Below are positions 44,094 to 53,602 of a stretch of DNA of 64,000 nucleotides, in pieces. Positions within the stretch are counted from its first letter, which is position 1, and every line of letters starts with the position of its first letter. The DNA is taken from positions 124,001 to 188,000 of the forward strand of contig CBFDBO010000001.1 of NCBI GenBank assembly GCA_965603075.1, given 5' to 3'. A program made the position numbers and the translations under genes. Origin of the DNA: JABJOR01 sp965603075 (GTDB lineage: Bacteria; Pseudomonadota; Alphaproteobacteria; Rhodospirillales; Casp-alpha2). The notes beneath the pieces were generated by a model that was given only the letters and a program-made list of their open reading frames with translations, did not search any database and was not told the DNA's origin.

Positions 44094-45230
44094 TTACTGA
44101 ACGGTTTGTTCAAAAGCCCATTCTAACCATGGAAAAAGCAGTTCAAGGTCGCTGGTTTCCACAGTTGCCCCCGCCCACAATCGAAGACCGGGAGGCGCAT
44201 CGCGGTAACCACCAATGTCGTAAGCAGCCCCTTCTTTATCAAGCAATCCAACCATTTTTTTAACCAAAGCCCGTTGATCTTCATCAGGCAACGAAGAAAC
44301 ACGAGGATCAGTGATTTTCAAACACATAGAGGTTGTTGACATTGTTTCACGTGAAACACTGAGATGATCAATCCAAGGTGTTTTTGATACCCAAGCATCA
44401 ACAGCACCAGCGTTTTGATCCGTTCGAGCGATCAAGCCTTCGAGCCCACCAATACTTTGGGCCCACTTCAGTCCATCAATCGCATCTTCAACGGCGAGCA
44501 TACTTGGTGTATTGATGGTTTCCCCTTTGAAAATACCTTCAATCAGTTTGCCACCTTTGGTCATTCTAAATATTTTGGGTAAAGGCCATGCAGGTGTGTA
44601 ACTCTCTAAGCGTTCCACGGCGCGTGGACTAAGGATAATCACACCATGCGCCCCTTCACCGCCCATTACTTTTTGCCAAGAATAGGTCACAACGTCTAGC
44701 TTTTCCCATGGCAAATCCATGGCAAATGCCGCCGATGTTGCATCACATATGGTCAAACCTTCTCGGTTATCTGGAATCCAGTCACCATTTGGCAACCGCA
44801 CACCCGATGTGGTGCCATTCCATGTAAAGACAACATCCCTTGAAAAATCAACCTCAGACAGATTGGGTAATTCACCGTAAGGGGCTTTATGAACATTAAC
44901 ATCTGTCAGCTTTAATTGTTTGGTGACATCCGTTATCCAGCCTTCGCCAAAACTTTCCCAAGCCATCATATCAACACCACGATTGCCTAACAGTGACCAC
45001 ATGGCCATTTCAACGGCACCTGTATCCGAACCTGGAACAATACCAATGCGCCAATCATCTGGGAGCTTTAAAGTCGTACGGCTTAACTCTAACACTTGTG
45101 AAAGTTTTGCTTTCCCTATTGAAGAGCGGTGTGAGCGGCCGCCGTGATATTCAGATAGGTCGCTGAGATTCCATTCCGGACGTTTAGCACACGGCCCGGA
45201 AGAAAAGTTCGGATTTTCTGGCTTTTTCAT
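44094..45230 (-). CDS. serC: Phosphoserine aminotransferase SerC
   Basis: SerC converts 3-phosphohydroxypyruvate to phosphoserine with PLP. The 378-aa protein has 'NFSSGPCAKRPEWN', 'RSHRSSIGKAKL', the PLP Lys in 'VVTYSWQKVMGGEGAHG', and the C-terminal 'YRDAPPGLRLWAGATVE'. It is the alphaproteobacterial form, which is diverged from the E. coli enzyme and sometimes also acts in vitamin B6 synthesis. It is the first gene of serC-serA, divergent from the CheB gene. Confidence 0.93.
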   Translation of the reverse strand: MKKPENPNFSSGPCAKRPEWNLSDLSEYHGGRSHRSSIGKAKLSQVLELSRTTLKLPDDWRIGIVPGSDTGAVEMAMWSLLGNRGVDMMAWESFGEGWITDVTKQLKLTDVNVHKAPYGELPNLSEVDFSRDVVFTWNGTTSGVRLPNGDWIPDNREGLTICDATSAAFAMDLPWEKLDVVTYSWQKVMGGEGAHGVIILSPRAVERLESYTPAWPLPKIFRMTKGGKLIEGIFKGETINTPSMLAVEDAIDGLKWAQSIGGLEGLIARTDQNAGAVDAWVSKTPWIDHLSVSRETMSTTSMCLKITDPRVSSLPDEDQRALVKKMVGLLDKEGAAYDIGGYRDAPPGLRLWAGATVETSDLELLFPWLEWAFEQTVQ

Positions 45231-45455
45231 GATTCCTGTCTTTATTTATTAGGTATTTATAACCATAGTTATTAAGATCATATAATATTCAAGATGTTAT
45301 GATTATATCTGACGTTTAAATTTCCAGATATAATCGTAATACGAAACATATAGTGCTCTTAATAATGTTGCGGTGCAGCATAAAGATACACTAAGTTAAG
45401 AATATTACAAAAAGTATTTATTATTTTTTGTTCACTATCAGAATTAAATGGATTT

Positions 45456-46604
45456 ATGAGTATTTCAGAAGCCCCAAACAACCAGATCAATAAGAACGAT
45501 ATCTTCGTGATGTTTGTTACTGGCTCTGACGAAACGTACAACAGAGTTGAATCGTACTTAAAAATTGACCCCAATATCAAATTGTTTCGCCAACAAAATG
45601 GTATTGAAGCGGTAAGCACGTTTAGAAACCGGGGGCTTGATGTTGTTATCATTGATGTCGCTGATCAAAATGACAATTGGGCAATTTCCATCTCACGCAT
45701 GCGAAGAATTGATATCCACACAATGATCATTATGGTTTCGGATAATCATCTCGGTGAAATGACAGAAGCCAAGTCGACAGGATTGGCACGGGGTGCGGCT
45801 GAATATTTCGATATTCCCGATATCTCGGATCAAAACAAAATATCAGAATTTACAAAACAATTATCACAGACAATTAAAGTTCTCAGTACTGCCAGACGGG
45901 ATTTAGGCCAAACCAAGATGCCGCTTGGGCCGCCAATTGATCGTGATGAAAAACTCAGACAAGCAAAATTAAAAGCCAAAACCCCTATTCCTTTTACCTT
46001 GCGTCCTTACAACCTTGTTAGACCGGAAATTATTGCGATAGCCTCATCAACCGGTGGGCCTAGGGCGTTATTAGGGTTCTTTGGTGGGTTACCAAAATCA
46101 GTGAAATGCCCTATTGTTATTACCCAGCATATGCTCAAAGGGTTTACCACCTCGCTCGCTGCGGGTGTTACAAAAAACACAGACTGGGAATGCATTGAAG
46201 GGGTTGACGGTGCACCCTTGTTACCGGGCAAGCTATATATTGCACCGCAAGAGTGTCATATGACATTCGTGCGAGGCATTCCTCATCCAAAAATTAAATT
46301 AATTGATACACCGCCTGAGAATTACTGCAAACCTTCTGCAGATCCCATGTACAGAAGTCTAATTGATATTTATGGCTCTAAAATTCTTGCCGTCGTTTTA
46401 ACAGGTATGGGCAGCGATGGCCTAAAGGGGGCCATGGATATTGCCGAAGCCGGTGGTAATGTCATCGCACAAGATCAAGAAACGTCTGTGGTATGGGGAA
46501 TGCCCCGCGCTGTCGCAGAAGCAGGTCTTTGCTCCGCTGTGAAATCAATTGATGCCTTGCCAAGTGAAACAGCACGGATTTATCAGGGCAAATTCACTTA
46601 TTAA
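45456..46604 (+). CDS. cheB: CheB-type protein-glutamate methylesterase with diverged receiver
   Basis: The 382-aa protein has an N-terminal response-regulator-like domain (phospho-acceptor candidate in 'DVVIIDVADQNDNW') and a C-terminal CheB methylesterase domain: catalytic Ser 'IASSTGGPRALLGFF', His 'VITQHMLKGFTTSLA', Asp 'LTGMGSDGLKGAM'. CheB demethylates chemoreceptors, countering CheR. No cheA, cheR, cheW or mcp gene is near, so it is an orphan here; its partner cluster must be elsewhere, or it serves a non-chemotaxis signal. Confidence 0.87.
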   Translation: MSISEAPNNQINKNDIFVMFVTGSDETYNRVESYLKIDPNIKLFRQQNGIEAVSTFRNRGLDVVIIDVADQNDNWAISISRMRRIDIHTMIIMVSDNHLGEMTEAKSTGLARGAAEYFDIPDISDQNKISEFTKQLSQTIKVLSTARRDLGQTKMPLGPPIDRDEKLRQAKLKAKTPIPFTLRPYNLVRPEIIAIASSTGGPRALLGFFGGLPKSVKCPIVITQHMLKGFTTSLAAGVTKNTDWECIEGVDGAPLLPGKLYIAPQECHMTFVRGIPHPKIKLIDTPPENYCKPSADPMYRSLIDIYGSKILAVVLTGMGSDGLKGAMDIAEAGGNVIAQDQETSVVWGMPRAVAEAGLCSAVKSIDALPSETARIYQGKFTY

Positions 46605-46625
46605 TTTTCAATTCCATCACCATCA

Positions 46626-48509
46626 TTAAATCCCATAATACCACGGGACAAATAATGAAAAGGCGAGCCACATTAATATTACAAGTGGTGTTCCTGCGCG
46701 GAGAAAGTCGATAAATCGATAACCGCCCGGTGCCATCACCAAAATATTGGTTTGATACCCTAAAGGGGAAGCAAAGGAACAGTTTGCCGCAAACACCACG
46801 GCAAGGGCAAATGCTTCTGGGGGGGCGCCGATCACATGTGCCATATCAACCGCTATGGGTGTAAAGAGAACCGCGCAAGCTTTTGAACTGACAATATTTG
46901 CTGATACCGCCACCAACAAAAAGAACATTGATAAGATAAAAGTTGGCGTCTGTCCCTCCATTACAGAGACCAACCCATTCGCAATAAACACAGCCCCACC
47001 GGTTTCTTGTAAAGCAACCCCCAACGCCAACGCTGCAGCGATCGTGGTTACTATTTTAGCGTCCATTGAGCGGAACGCTTGCTCAATATTAATGACACCA
47101 GAAGCAACCATTGCCGCCGCTCCACAGAGTGAGCTGACAACCACAGGCACCAAACCCGTTGCAGCGAAGAAAACAACAAGAAAAAATATACCAAGAGAGC
47201 GACGGGCGTGATCAAGCGCGGGCAGTTCTTCCGTCGACCATTCAATTAGAACCACATCCCGATAGTTTTTGATCCGTCCAACATCCGTTGGCTGGCCTTG
47301 AATTAATAAAACATCCCCGGCTTGTAATCTAATATCGGTAATTCGAGAACGAACCATGCGGGATCGCCTTTGAACGCCAATGACAACACAGTTTGTTTTA
47401 TACCGAAAACCGATCTGGGACAGCGTTCTTCCAATAAGTTTTGAAGCGGGGGCAACCATAATTTCAGCAAGCATTTGCTCGCCTTCTTCCCAAGGCTTGA
47501 AAACAATTTCAGATGTTGCGTCTTGAAGTTTAAGTCGAACATCATCTAATACCGGGTGTAATAACCCCGCATTAGAGGTCAAGGTTTCCCTTAAGGCAAT
47601 TCTGGTTGCCGCAACAACCAAAACATCCCCACTCAAAACTTCATATTCTTCAAAGGGAGGCAGGATAGTTTGCTGATTTCGCTCAATCATTCGAACGGTC
47701 ATATTTGGTAAACTACGAAATATGCCACCGATTATTTTTTCGCCAACTAACGTTGCATCCGGAGCGATGGTAATTTGAGCAAGGAAATGTTTGCCTTCTT
47801 TTGATACATCTTGGTTTGCCAATTGATCGCGTGCTGGCAACAAACGTGGAACGATCAAGACAATATAGACCAAACCGACACTGGCTAACACCAGCCCGGA
47901 AACCGAGAAGTCAAAAAACCCAAATGGTTGTTCATCCATTTCAATGAGCGCACCATTTACAAGCAAATTGGTGCCAGAGCCGATTAAAGTAATCATGCCG
48001 CCAAACACGGCAGCGTAACTTAATGGGATCATCCATTTGCTAGGGGATTGACCAAACCTTGCCGCCAAGGCTTGCATGATTGGGATAAAGATAACAACAA
48101 CCGGTATATTGTTCAGGAAGGCGCTTATCGCCATCACCACAATTAATGCTATGAACATAGCCAAGATTGACCCTGTACCCTTACGGACTAAAGAAAGGAT
48201 TACGCGGGCTCCATGATCGAGGATACCCGTCCTCACCATACCCTGACCGATGACAAGTAAGGCAAGAACGGTTATTAAGGCTGGGTTTGAAAACCCATGC
48301 AGGATACGAATCGGATCGACCAGATTATTGCCAACGTCACTCACAACCGGGAAAAAATGGAAGAAAACCAAAAGTGCGCAGATCAGTCCAACAGAAGTCA
48401 TTTCCATTGAAGCGCGTTCTGAAACATAAAATATAAACGTCACAAAAATGAAGGTAAATGTAACCCACATCTGGAATGTTGAGTCTATATTTGAAGCATA
48501 ATCAATCAT
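46626..48509 (-). CDS. SLC13-type permease with two RCK_C (TrkA-C) domains
   Basis: The 627-aa inner-membrane protein is an anion/dicarboxylate or sulfate symporter of the SLC13/CitMHS type. It has about eleven membrane segments split by a cytoplasmic region with two RCK_C domains ('QITIAPDATLVGEKIIGGIF' and 'EIMVAPASKLIGRTLSQIGF'). 'SGTNLLVNGALIEM' and 'LGYQTNILVMAPGGYRFIDF' are the two paired SGTN/QTN-like substrate hairpins. It converges on the CheB gene with 21 nt between them. The ion is not defined. Confidence 0.88.
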   Translation of the reverse strand: MIDYASNIDSTFQMWVTFTFIFVTFIFYVSERASMEMTSVGLICALLVFFHFFPVVSDVGNNLVDPIRILHGFSNPALITVLALLVIGQGMVRTGILDHGARVILSLVRKGTGSILAMFIALIVVMAISAFLNNIPVVVIFIPIMQALAARFGQSPSKWMIPLSYAAVFGGMITLIGSGTNLLVNGALIEMDEQPFGFFDFSVSGLVLASVGLVYIVLIVPRLLPARDQLANQDVSKEGKHFLAQITIAPDATLVGEKIIGGIFRSLPNMTVRMIERNQQTILPPFEEYEVLSGDVLVVAATRIALRETLTSNAGLLHPVLDDVRLKLQDATSEIVFKPWEEGEQMLAEIMVAPASKLIGRTLSQIGFRYKTNCVVIGVQRRSRMVRSRITDIRLQAGDVLLIQGQPTDVGRIKNYRDVVLIEWSTEELPALDHARRSLGIFFLVVFFAATGLVPVVVSSLCGAAAMVASGVINIEQAFRSMDAKIVTTIAAALALGVALQETGGAVFIANGLVSVMEGQTPTFILSMFFLLVAVSANIVSSKACAVLFTPIAVDMAHVIGAPPEAFALAVVFAANCSFASPLGYQTNILVMAPGGYRFIDFLRAGTPLVILMWLAFSLFVPWYYGI

Positions 48510-48703
48510 AATTCAGAATAGTAATGATATCAGGATGATGGTAAATGATTAAGTTTATTTAATTAACTTGATTAAATCAGATATCACCCTTTTGCTTAGA
48601 AACACAATAAACTTGCGTCGTCGGTTTTGTTACACATACTGGTTTTCATTGGAATAACAAATTAGTGAATAAAAAATTTGATTTAAATTATACCACGCAG
48701 CAT

Positions 48704-48740
48704 AAAAAAAACCGCCTCAACAATTGCTGAAGCGGTTTTT
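48704..48740 (-). terminator. Rho-independent terminator after the class III aminotransferase
   Basis: CCGCCTCA and TGAAGCGG pair with one mismatch around a short loop, with a run of T on both sides (eight on the minus strand). It is 19 nt past the aminotransferase stop and would end that transcript. Confidence 0.8.
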
Positions 48741-48758
48741 ATTCATTTTCAAATAAAT

Positions 48759-50129
48759 TTATAGGCCAATGTCCTTGGCTGTTGCATCAAGCGCGCTCAT
48801 GAAGCGCTCAATCATTATATCTATCTCATCACAGGTTATACAAAGAGGAGGCGACATAACCATTACATCTCGGGTTGCTCGGGCGATCAAACCATTTGCC
48901 GTACAATGATCCTTACATAAAGAGCCAACATCGCCCATGGAATCAAATAAGGTTCTGGTGGCTTTGTCTTTGACCAATTCAATACCGGCCATCAGTCCAA
49001 TAGATCGTGCTTCTCCAACCAATGGGTGCTCACCAACGGCTTTTAGTTTTTCAGTCAAATATGGTCCCGTTACATCACGAACGCTATCTACCATGCCTTC
49101 GCGCTTTATCACTTCAATATTGGCAAGTGCTACGGCGCAAGAAACCGGATGCCCCGAATATGTAAAGCCGTGTTGGAAATCACCCGCGTCCCCCAGAGTT
49201 TTAACGATTTCATCGCTGACCATTACCGCCGATAAGGGGGCGTAACCGGACGTTAAACCTTTGGCTATAGGCATTAAGTCAGGTTTGATATCAAGGGTCT
49301 GACTACCGAACCAATTACCCGTTCGACCAAATCCACAAATCACTTCATCCGCAACCAATAAAATATCATATTTCTTACAAATACGTTGGATTTCGGGCCA
49401 GTACGTATCAGGGGCAATAAGAACCGCCCCCGCCCCCATCACAGGCTCCCCTATAAAGGCGGCAACATTATCAGCCCCTAATTCTATGATTTTATCTTCA
49501 ACGGCTTTGGCGGCTTTCAAACCGAATTCATCCGGGCTCAAATCTTCACCAAATACGTACCAATAAGGCGGTATAACATGGGTAACACCCGGCAAAGGTA
49601 AATCACCCTGATCATGCATATAGTCCATTCCACCAAGGCTCGCGGCCATCATGGTTGTTCCATGGTAGGCGTATTCTCGGCTGATGATGGTTTTTTTGGT
49701 CGGCTTATTCTTAACGTTCCAATAGTGACGTACCATACGCACAACCGTATCGTTTGCTTCCGAACCAGAGCAGGCATAATAGGCATGATTAAGTCCTTCT
49801 GGTGCCAATTCAGCAAGTACGGCAGAAAGCTCTACTGAGGGCTTTGTCGCTGTCCTAAAGAAGGTATTATAATAAGGTAAATCCAACATTTGCTTATAAG
49901 CTGCATCGGCCAGTTCAGTATGACCATACCCCACATTGACACACCACAGTCCCGCCATGCCATCAAGGAATTCGTTTCCGTCAGTATCGTAGATATACAC
50001 ACCTTTGGCTTTTTCAATGATCCGACTGCCACTGGACTTTTGTTCCGTAAATCCCGTAAAGGGATGCAAGTGATGATCCTTGTCGGCCTCTACCCATTGC
50101 TGCGTGGTCCAGTTGTGTGTTTTTTCCAT
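48759..50129 (-). CDS. Class III omega-aminotransferase (aspartate aminotransferase family fold I)
   Basis: The 456-aa PLP enzyme has 'HHLHPFTGFTEQKSSGSRII', 'YYACSGSEANDTVVRMVRHYW', the Asp of 'ILLVADEVICGFGRTGNWFGSQ' and the PLP Lys in 'PIAKGLTSGYAPLSAVMVS'. The start and the 'CSGSEANDT' stretch resemble putrescine/beta-alanine/taurine:pyruvate aminotransferases, between which I cannot decide. It is transcribed alone with its own terminator. Amine catabolism would fit the DDAH-like and OCD-like genes 20 kb away, but no link is shown. Confidence 0.88.
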   Translation of the reverse strand: MEKTHNWTTQQWVEADKDHHLHPFTGFTEQKSSGSRIIEKAKGVYIYDTDGNEFLDGMAGLWCVNVGYGHTELADAAYKQMLDLPYYNTFFRTATKPSVELSAVLAELAPEGLNHAYYACSGSEANDTVVRMVRHYWNVKNKPTKKTIISREYAYHGTTMMAASLGGMDYMHDQGDLPLPGVTHVIPPYWYVFGEDLSPDEFGLKAAKAVEDKIIELGADNVAAFIGEPVMGAGAVLIAPDTYWPEIQRICKKYDILLVADEVICGFGRTGNWFGSQTLDIKPDLMPIAKGLTSGYAPLSAVMVSDEIVKTLGDAGDFQHGFTYSGHPVSCAVALANIEVIKREGMVDSVRDVTGPYLTEKLKAVGEHPLVGEARSIGLMAGIELVKDKATRTLFDSMGDVGSLCKDHCTANGLIARATRDVMVMSPPLCITCDEIDIMIERFMSALDATAKDIGL

Positions 50130-50274
50130 TGTCGTACTCCAAAATTTAATTAATCAATTTGTATAGCGGCTTAATGAACACCATCTATTAAAATATCTAG
50201 TCAGCTAAAAAACGCCTCAGTTTCTTCCATTGTCGTGGTATTCCGAATTTCTATAGGATTGTTTATAAAGCCTG

Positions 50275-51225
50275 TTATGGCGAGTGCAACACCACAATAG
50301 TGGTAGATGATGCCCATCCAGAACCCTTGTCAGTTTGTAGTAAATACCACCCATCTAGTTCTTCTATGACAACAGCTTTTAATATACCAGGTGATAGATC
50401 AGCTAGTTTGTTACACTTGATATTCGCACATTGATAAAGACGAGCCCCCTCAGGTGGCACTTCAATATCGAGCTGTTGGGCGATATTGAAATCGTTCGGT
50501 ACACTTGGTTTGAATTGCGGATCAGATTGTATCAACACGTGTTTTATGGGTGGGTTTGTTTTTGAATTCTTATCTAGGCTAATAGCGTATGCCCCTTCCA
50601 AAGGGCGCACTGTATTACCAACAGGTGATCGTCCCCAACCCGATATCACCGCTTTATCACAATCAGGAAAATCATCACCGTTTAATTTGATAGACCATCC
50701 AGAGGACATTAAATTAGGGTGGACAGATGTGGCAATATCAGCGCGAACACCTTCGACGAAGCCCCCCGCAATAACGCGTCCACAAATCGATATCAAAACT
50801 TCAGAAAAGCGCATACCTAATCTTTGCTGACCAGCCCAGCCGCCAAGCTCTAAAATATCACCAGCTTTAATAGAAAGCACTTCATCCATTTTGTTGATTG
50901 AATCGTTGATTGTAATCCATTCTATAGTGCCGCCCGGTTCCTCAACAATCTGCCATTCGGAAAGCGGATAATCACTGCCCGGTGGATAGCTATCCACGGA
51001 AATCATTGTTGTTACACTGGCTGTATCGGGTGGAGATACGATATCGATTACCGTATTGTCATTTTCTTTAACGACCGCCCTTTCGAGGGATGGATTAAGA
51101 AAAACAGCAATGCGTTTTTCGTAATATTCACTGTACCCCGCAATAGCGGCCAACACGACGAGCGAGAGGATTGCTGGAAATACCAGAAATTTAATCCCCC
51201 ACCCAAATTTAGAAAACATACTCAT
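50275..51225 (-). CDS. Membrane-anchored protein with C-terminal SH3-like domain
   Basis: The 316-aa protein has one N-terminal membrane segment ('FLVFPAILSLVVLAAIAGY'), then a periplasmic region. It ends with a bacterial SH3-like domain ('GARLYQCANIKCNKLADL', 'DGWYLLQTDKGSGWASS'). Bacterial SH3 domains often bind peptidoglycan or other proteins. I do not recognise the middle part. It is 30 nt downstream of the Cys/Met PLP enzyme gene on the same strand and may be co-transcribed. Confidence 0.7.
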   Translation of the reverse strand: MSMFSKFGWGIKFLVFPAILSLVVLAAIAGYSEYYEKRIAVFLNPSLERAVVKENDNTVIDIVSPPDTASVTTMISVDSYPPGSDYPLSEWQIVEEPGGTIEWITINDSINKMDEVLSIKAGDILELGGWAGQQRLGMRFSEVLISICGRVIAGGFVEGVRADIATSVHPNLMSSGWSIKLNGDDFPDCDKAVISGWGRSPVGNTVRPLEGAYAISLDKNSKTNPPIKHVLIQSDPQFKPSVPNDFNIAQQLDIEVPPEGARLYQCANIKCNKLADLSPGILKAVVIEELDGWYLLQTDKGSGWASSTTIVVLHSP

Positions 51226-51255
51226 AAATTTTCAATTTATCTTCGTTAGCGTTAA

Positions 51256-52407
51256 TTAACGCAGCATAAGTTCTAAGTCTGAAATTAGATCATCAATATT
51301 TTCAATACCAATAGACACTCGGACTAAATTTTCAGGCGTATCGGTGACATCACTTTCACTGGATTTACGATGTTCGATCAAACTCTCTACGCCCCCGAGA
51401 GAGGTCGCGAGCTTAAATACCCGAGCCTTCAAAATATTTTTGATAGCCTGTTCCTTACCGCCGTGCACTTGGAAAGATAACATTCCACCAAATCCACCCT
51501 CCATTTGACGTACAGCTATTTCGTGTCCCGGAAAGCTCACCAGGCCGGGATAATGAACAGCTTCAACATTTTGGTGGGTGTGAAGGAAACGCGCAACAGT
51601 AAGAGCGCTTTCACATTGGCGTGGCACTCTGAGATACAGCGTTTTCATTCCCCGCATTAGCAAATATGCCTCGAACGATCCCAATATAGGGCCTGCGTAG
51701 TTTCGGTGATCGCGTACACGTTTCCAAAAATCAGATGTATTATCAGCCGTAACCAGAACCCCCGCTATGACATCTGTGTGTCCGCCCAAAAATTTCGTTG
51801 CTGCATGACAGACTATATCTGCACCGAGCTCTATGGGGCGGGTTAACACAGGTGTTGCTGCCGTAGAATCCACGGCGAGCAATGCCCCCCCTTCATGGGC
51901 AATCGTTGCAGCCAGCGCTATATCAGTAACAGTCCATGTTGGATTAGCAGGGGTTTCTAACCATACAAGCCGGGTATCGCCTCGCTCAACAATAACGGAT
52001 AACTCATCGAGATTTCCGGCATCAAAATAATCGACACCCAATCCCCGTTCCTGCGCAAAGATCTCTAACCAGCTTATGACGCCATGATATATAGTGCGCG
52101 AAACAGCCACCCGGTCCCCTAGTTTAAGAGCGTGAAATGGTGCCGTACAGGCGGCAATACCCGATGAGAACGTAATCGCGTCCTGCCCACCCTCCAATGC
52201 ATTGATGACTTGTTCGCAATGTATTTGGGTTGGTCCATTGTCACGAATGTAGGAGCGATCTCCGGGCTTTTGATAATCTTCGTCACGAGCGTAATTTGTC
52301 GATAGTTGAATACCGGGAACAACAGCACCCGTTGCCTCATCAATGATTCCCAACGCTTGTGCAGCGATGGTTTCAGCGTGCGCTGTTTTGGGTAATTTAT
52401 GGCTCAT
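51256..52407 (-). CDS. Cys/Met metabolism PLP-dependent enzyme
   Basis: The 383-aa enzyme of the cystathionine gamma-synthase/beta-lyase family has 'VPGIQLSTNYARDEDYQKPGDRSYIRDNGPT' (in part), 'ITFSSGIAACTAPFHAL', and the PLP Lys in 'CHAATKFLGGHTDVIAGVL'. The C-terminal 'LATSLGGVESLIEHR....RVSIGIENIDDLI' is standard. It could be cystathionine gamma-synthase or a lyase; the sequence does not settle it. A 552-nt gap with structured elements lies upstream. Confidence 0.9.
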   Translation of the reverse strand: MSHKLPKTAHAETIAAQALGIIDEATGAVVPGIQLSTNYARDEDYQKPGDRSYIRDNGPTQIHCEQVINALEGGQDAITFSSGIAACTAPFHALKLGDRVAVSRTIYHGVISWLEIFAQERGLGVDYFDAGNLDELSVIVERGDTRLVWLETPANPTWTVTDIALAATIAHEGGALLAVDSTAATPVLTRPIELGADIVCHAATKFLGGHTDVIAGVLVTADNTSDFWKRVRDHRNYAGPILGSFEAYLLMRGMKTLYLRVPRQCESALTVARFLHTHQNVEAVHYPGLVSFPGHEIAVRQMEGGFGGMLSFQVHGGKEQAIKNILKARVFKLATSLGGVESLIEHRKSSESDVTDTPENLVRVSIGIENIDDLISDLELMLR

Positions 52408-52959
52408 GAATTCATAATTCTCCGGTAAATTTCTGACATTATTGGTATTTATGGAACGTTATCACTCATGGCACGATTGAAAAGAAAATAGTAATGCAAA
52501 AGCACCGCTCATAAACCGTCATTACCCCTTCATTAAAACAGCAAACCCCGCCACATTCATAACAATGGGCGGGGTGCATTTTAATGGTATAAGTACCAAG
52601 TATTCCAACATGTAAGCTGGATTATTGACTGTACTCCTCAAAGAGACAGTTAAATATTTTCAAGTTTTTGTGGAGCTTCACTTATGAGATAATTGCAATA
52701 TCGGATAAGGAAGCTTTCAAACTACCAGGCGGTTTCATAGGAATCCCTATCCTCCTTTTAAAGTTTGTACACAGTCGAACCAAACTATTCGACTAAGTTC
52801 ACCCTACCATAAAACTTGTTAAAAATCTACATTTTCAGGATTTTTTTTAAATAACACCTCTTGTATGATGCCCCTAATCACATTATCCATTGACCATAGT
52901 AAAATGAGATGACACGTTATTTGATCATCAAATCTGGGAATAATTTATAGGAATGCAAA
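52408..52959. other. Long intergenic region with candidate RNA structures
   Basis: The largest gene-free gap in the window (552 nt). It holds a GC-rich hairpin at 52541-52577 and, around 52700-52760, mutually exclusive pairings: GGATAAGG with CCCTATCC, or ATAGG with CCTAT. No ORF is convincing. Promoters for both flanking genes must be here. Confidence 0.5.
52541..52577. terminator. GC-rich hairpin in the 52.4-53.0 kb gap
   Basis: CCCCGCC (52546-52552) and GGCGGGG (52568-52574) pair perfectly around a 15-nt loop, extended by GCA/TGC with a two-base bulge. ATTTT follows on the plus strand and TTTGCTGTTTT on the minus strand. There is no gene just upstream on either strand, so it may end an unannotated RNA or act in the leader of the PLP enzyme gene. 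Confidence 0.4.
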
Positions 52960-53586
52960 ATGGAAAAAGCCAAGTTCATTGAGATGCAATATGGAGACGA
53001 GGAAGATTATGCTTTTCTCGAACCCCTTGAAATAGAGCATGCAAGCCATACCGGTGAACGCGTATTTAAAGCCCTTAGCGATCTTGATGATAGCATGTCA
53101 GGGTATCAAATAACGCGGCTTGAACACTCTATACAATCAGCAACTCGCGCATGGCGTGATGGGGCCGATGTAGATTGGATTGTTTGTGCTTTGTTACATG
53201 ACATAGGTGATATGTTTGCCCCTTACAACCACGGGCAATATGCCGCAACAATTGTGGAACCCTATGTGCGCGAACAATGTACGTGGTCTGTCCATACCCA
53301 TGCTGATTTTCAGAAATATTATTATGCCGATAAACTTGGTGGCAACAAAAACGCCCGTGACAAATACAAAGACCATGCTTTCTTTGAAGATTGTATTGAG
53401 TTTTGTGAGCGGTGGGATCAGAACTGTTTCGATCCTGATTATGAAAACTTACCGATAGAGTTTTTCAAGCCTATGGTACTTGACGTATTTGCGAGAACAC
53501 CATTTGACTCTGAGATTTTACAACCCGGCGTTCGTGTTTCTCTGGTAAATTCTGATATTGCCGCTGAACGACTTAAGTCAAATTAA
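52960..53586 (+). CDS. HD-domain protein of the PhnZ/TmpB-like oxygenase type
   Basis: The 208-aa protein has an HD core: 'TRLEHSIQSATRA' (H56), 'IVCALLHDIGD' (H80-D81), 'PYNHGQYAA' (H91), 'VHTHADFQ' (H112 or H114) and 'ERWDQNCF' (D153). The 'LEH.IQ.A' plus 'ALLHDIG' pattern with a 24-residue spacing is that of mixed-valence di-iron HD oxygenases PhnZ and TmpB, which cleave hydroxylated phosphonates. The Tyr/Glu pair that caps the PhnZ site (YxxE before the first His) is not conserved here (Met and Tyr instead), so the substrate probably differs. A hydrolase function is the alternative. Confidence 0.65.
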   Translation: MEKAKFIEMQYGDEEDYAFLEPLEIEHASHTGERVFKALSDLDDSMSGYQITRLEHSIQSATRAWRDGADVDWIVCALLHDIGDMFAPYNHGQYAATIVEPYVREQCTWSVHTHADFQKYYYADKLGGNKNARDKYKDHAFFEDCIEFCERWDQNCFDPDYENLPIEFFKPMVLDVFARTPFDSEILQPGVRVSLVNSDIAAERLKSN

Positions 53587-53602
53587 GAAGCCTATTAGGT
53601 CT

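Noticed and set aside
45359..45652. 97-codon minus-strand ORF
   Set aside because: It overlaps the start of the CheB gene in antisense and has no recognisable features.
52960..53586. Naming the HD protein PhnZ
   Set aside because: Only the HD core and the H56-H80 spacing match; the capping Tyr/Glu pair is absent and no phosphonate transport gene is near.
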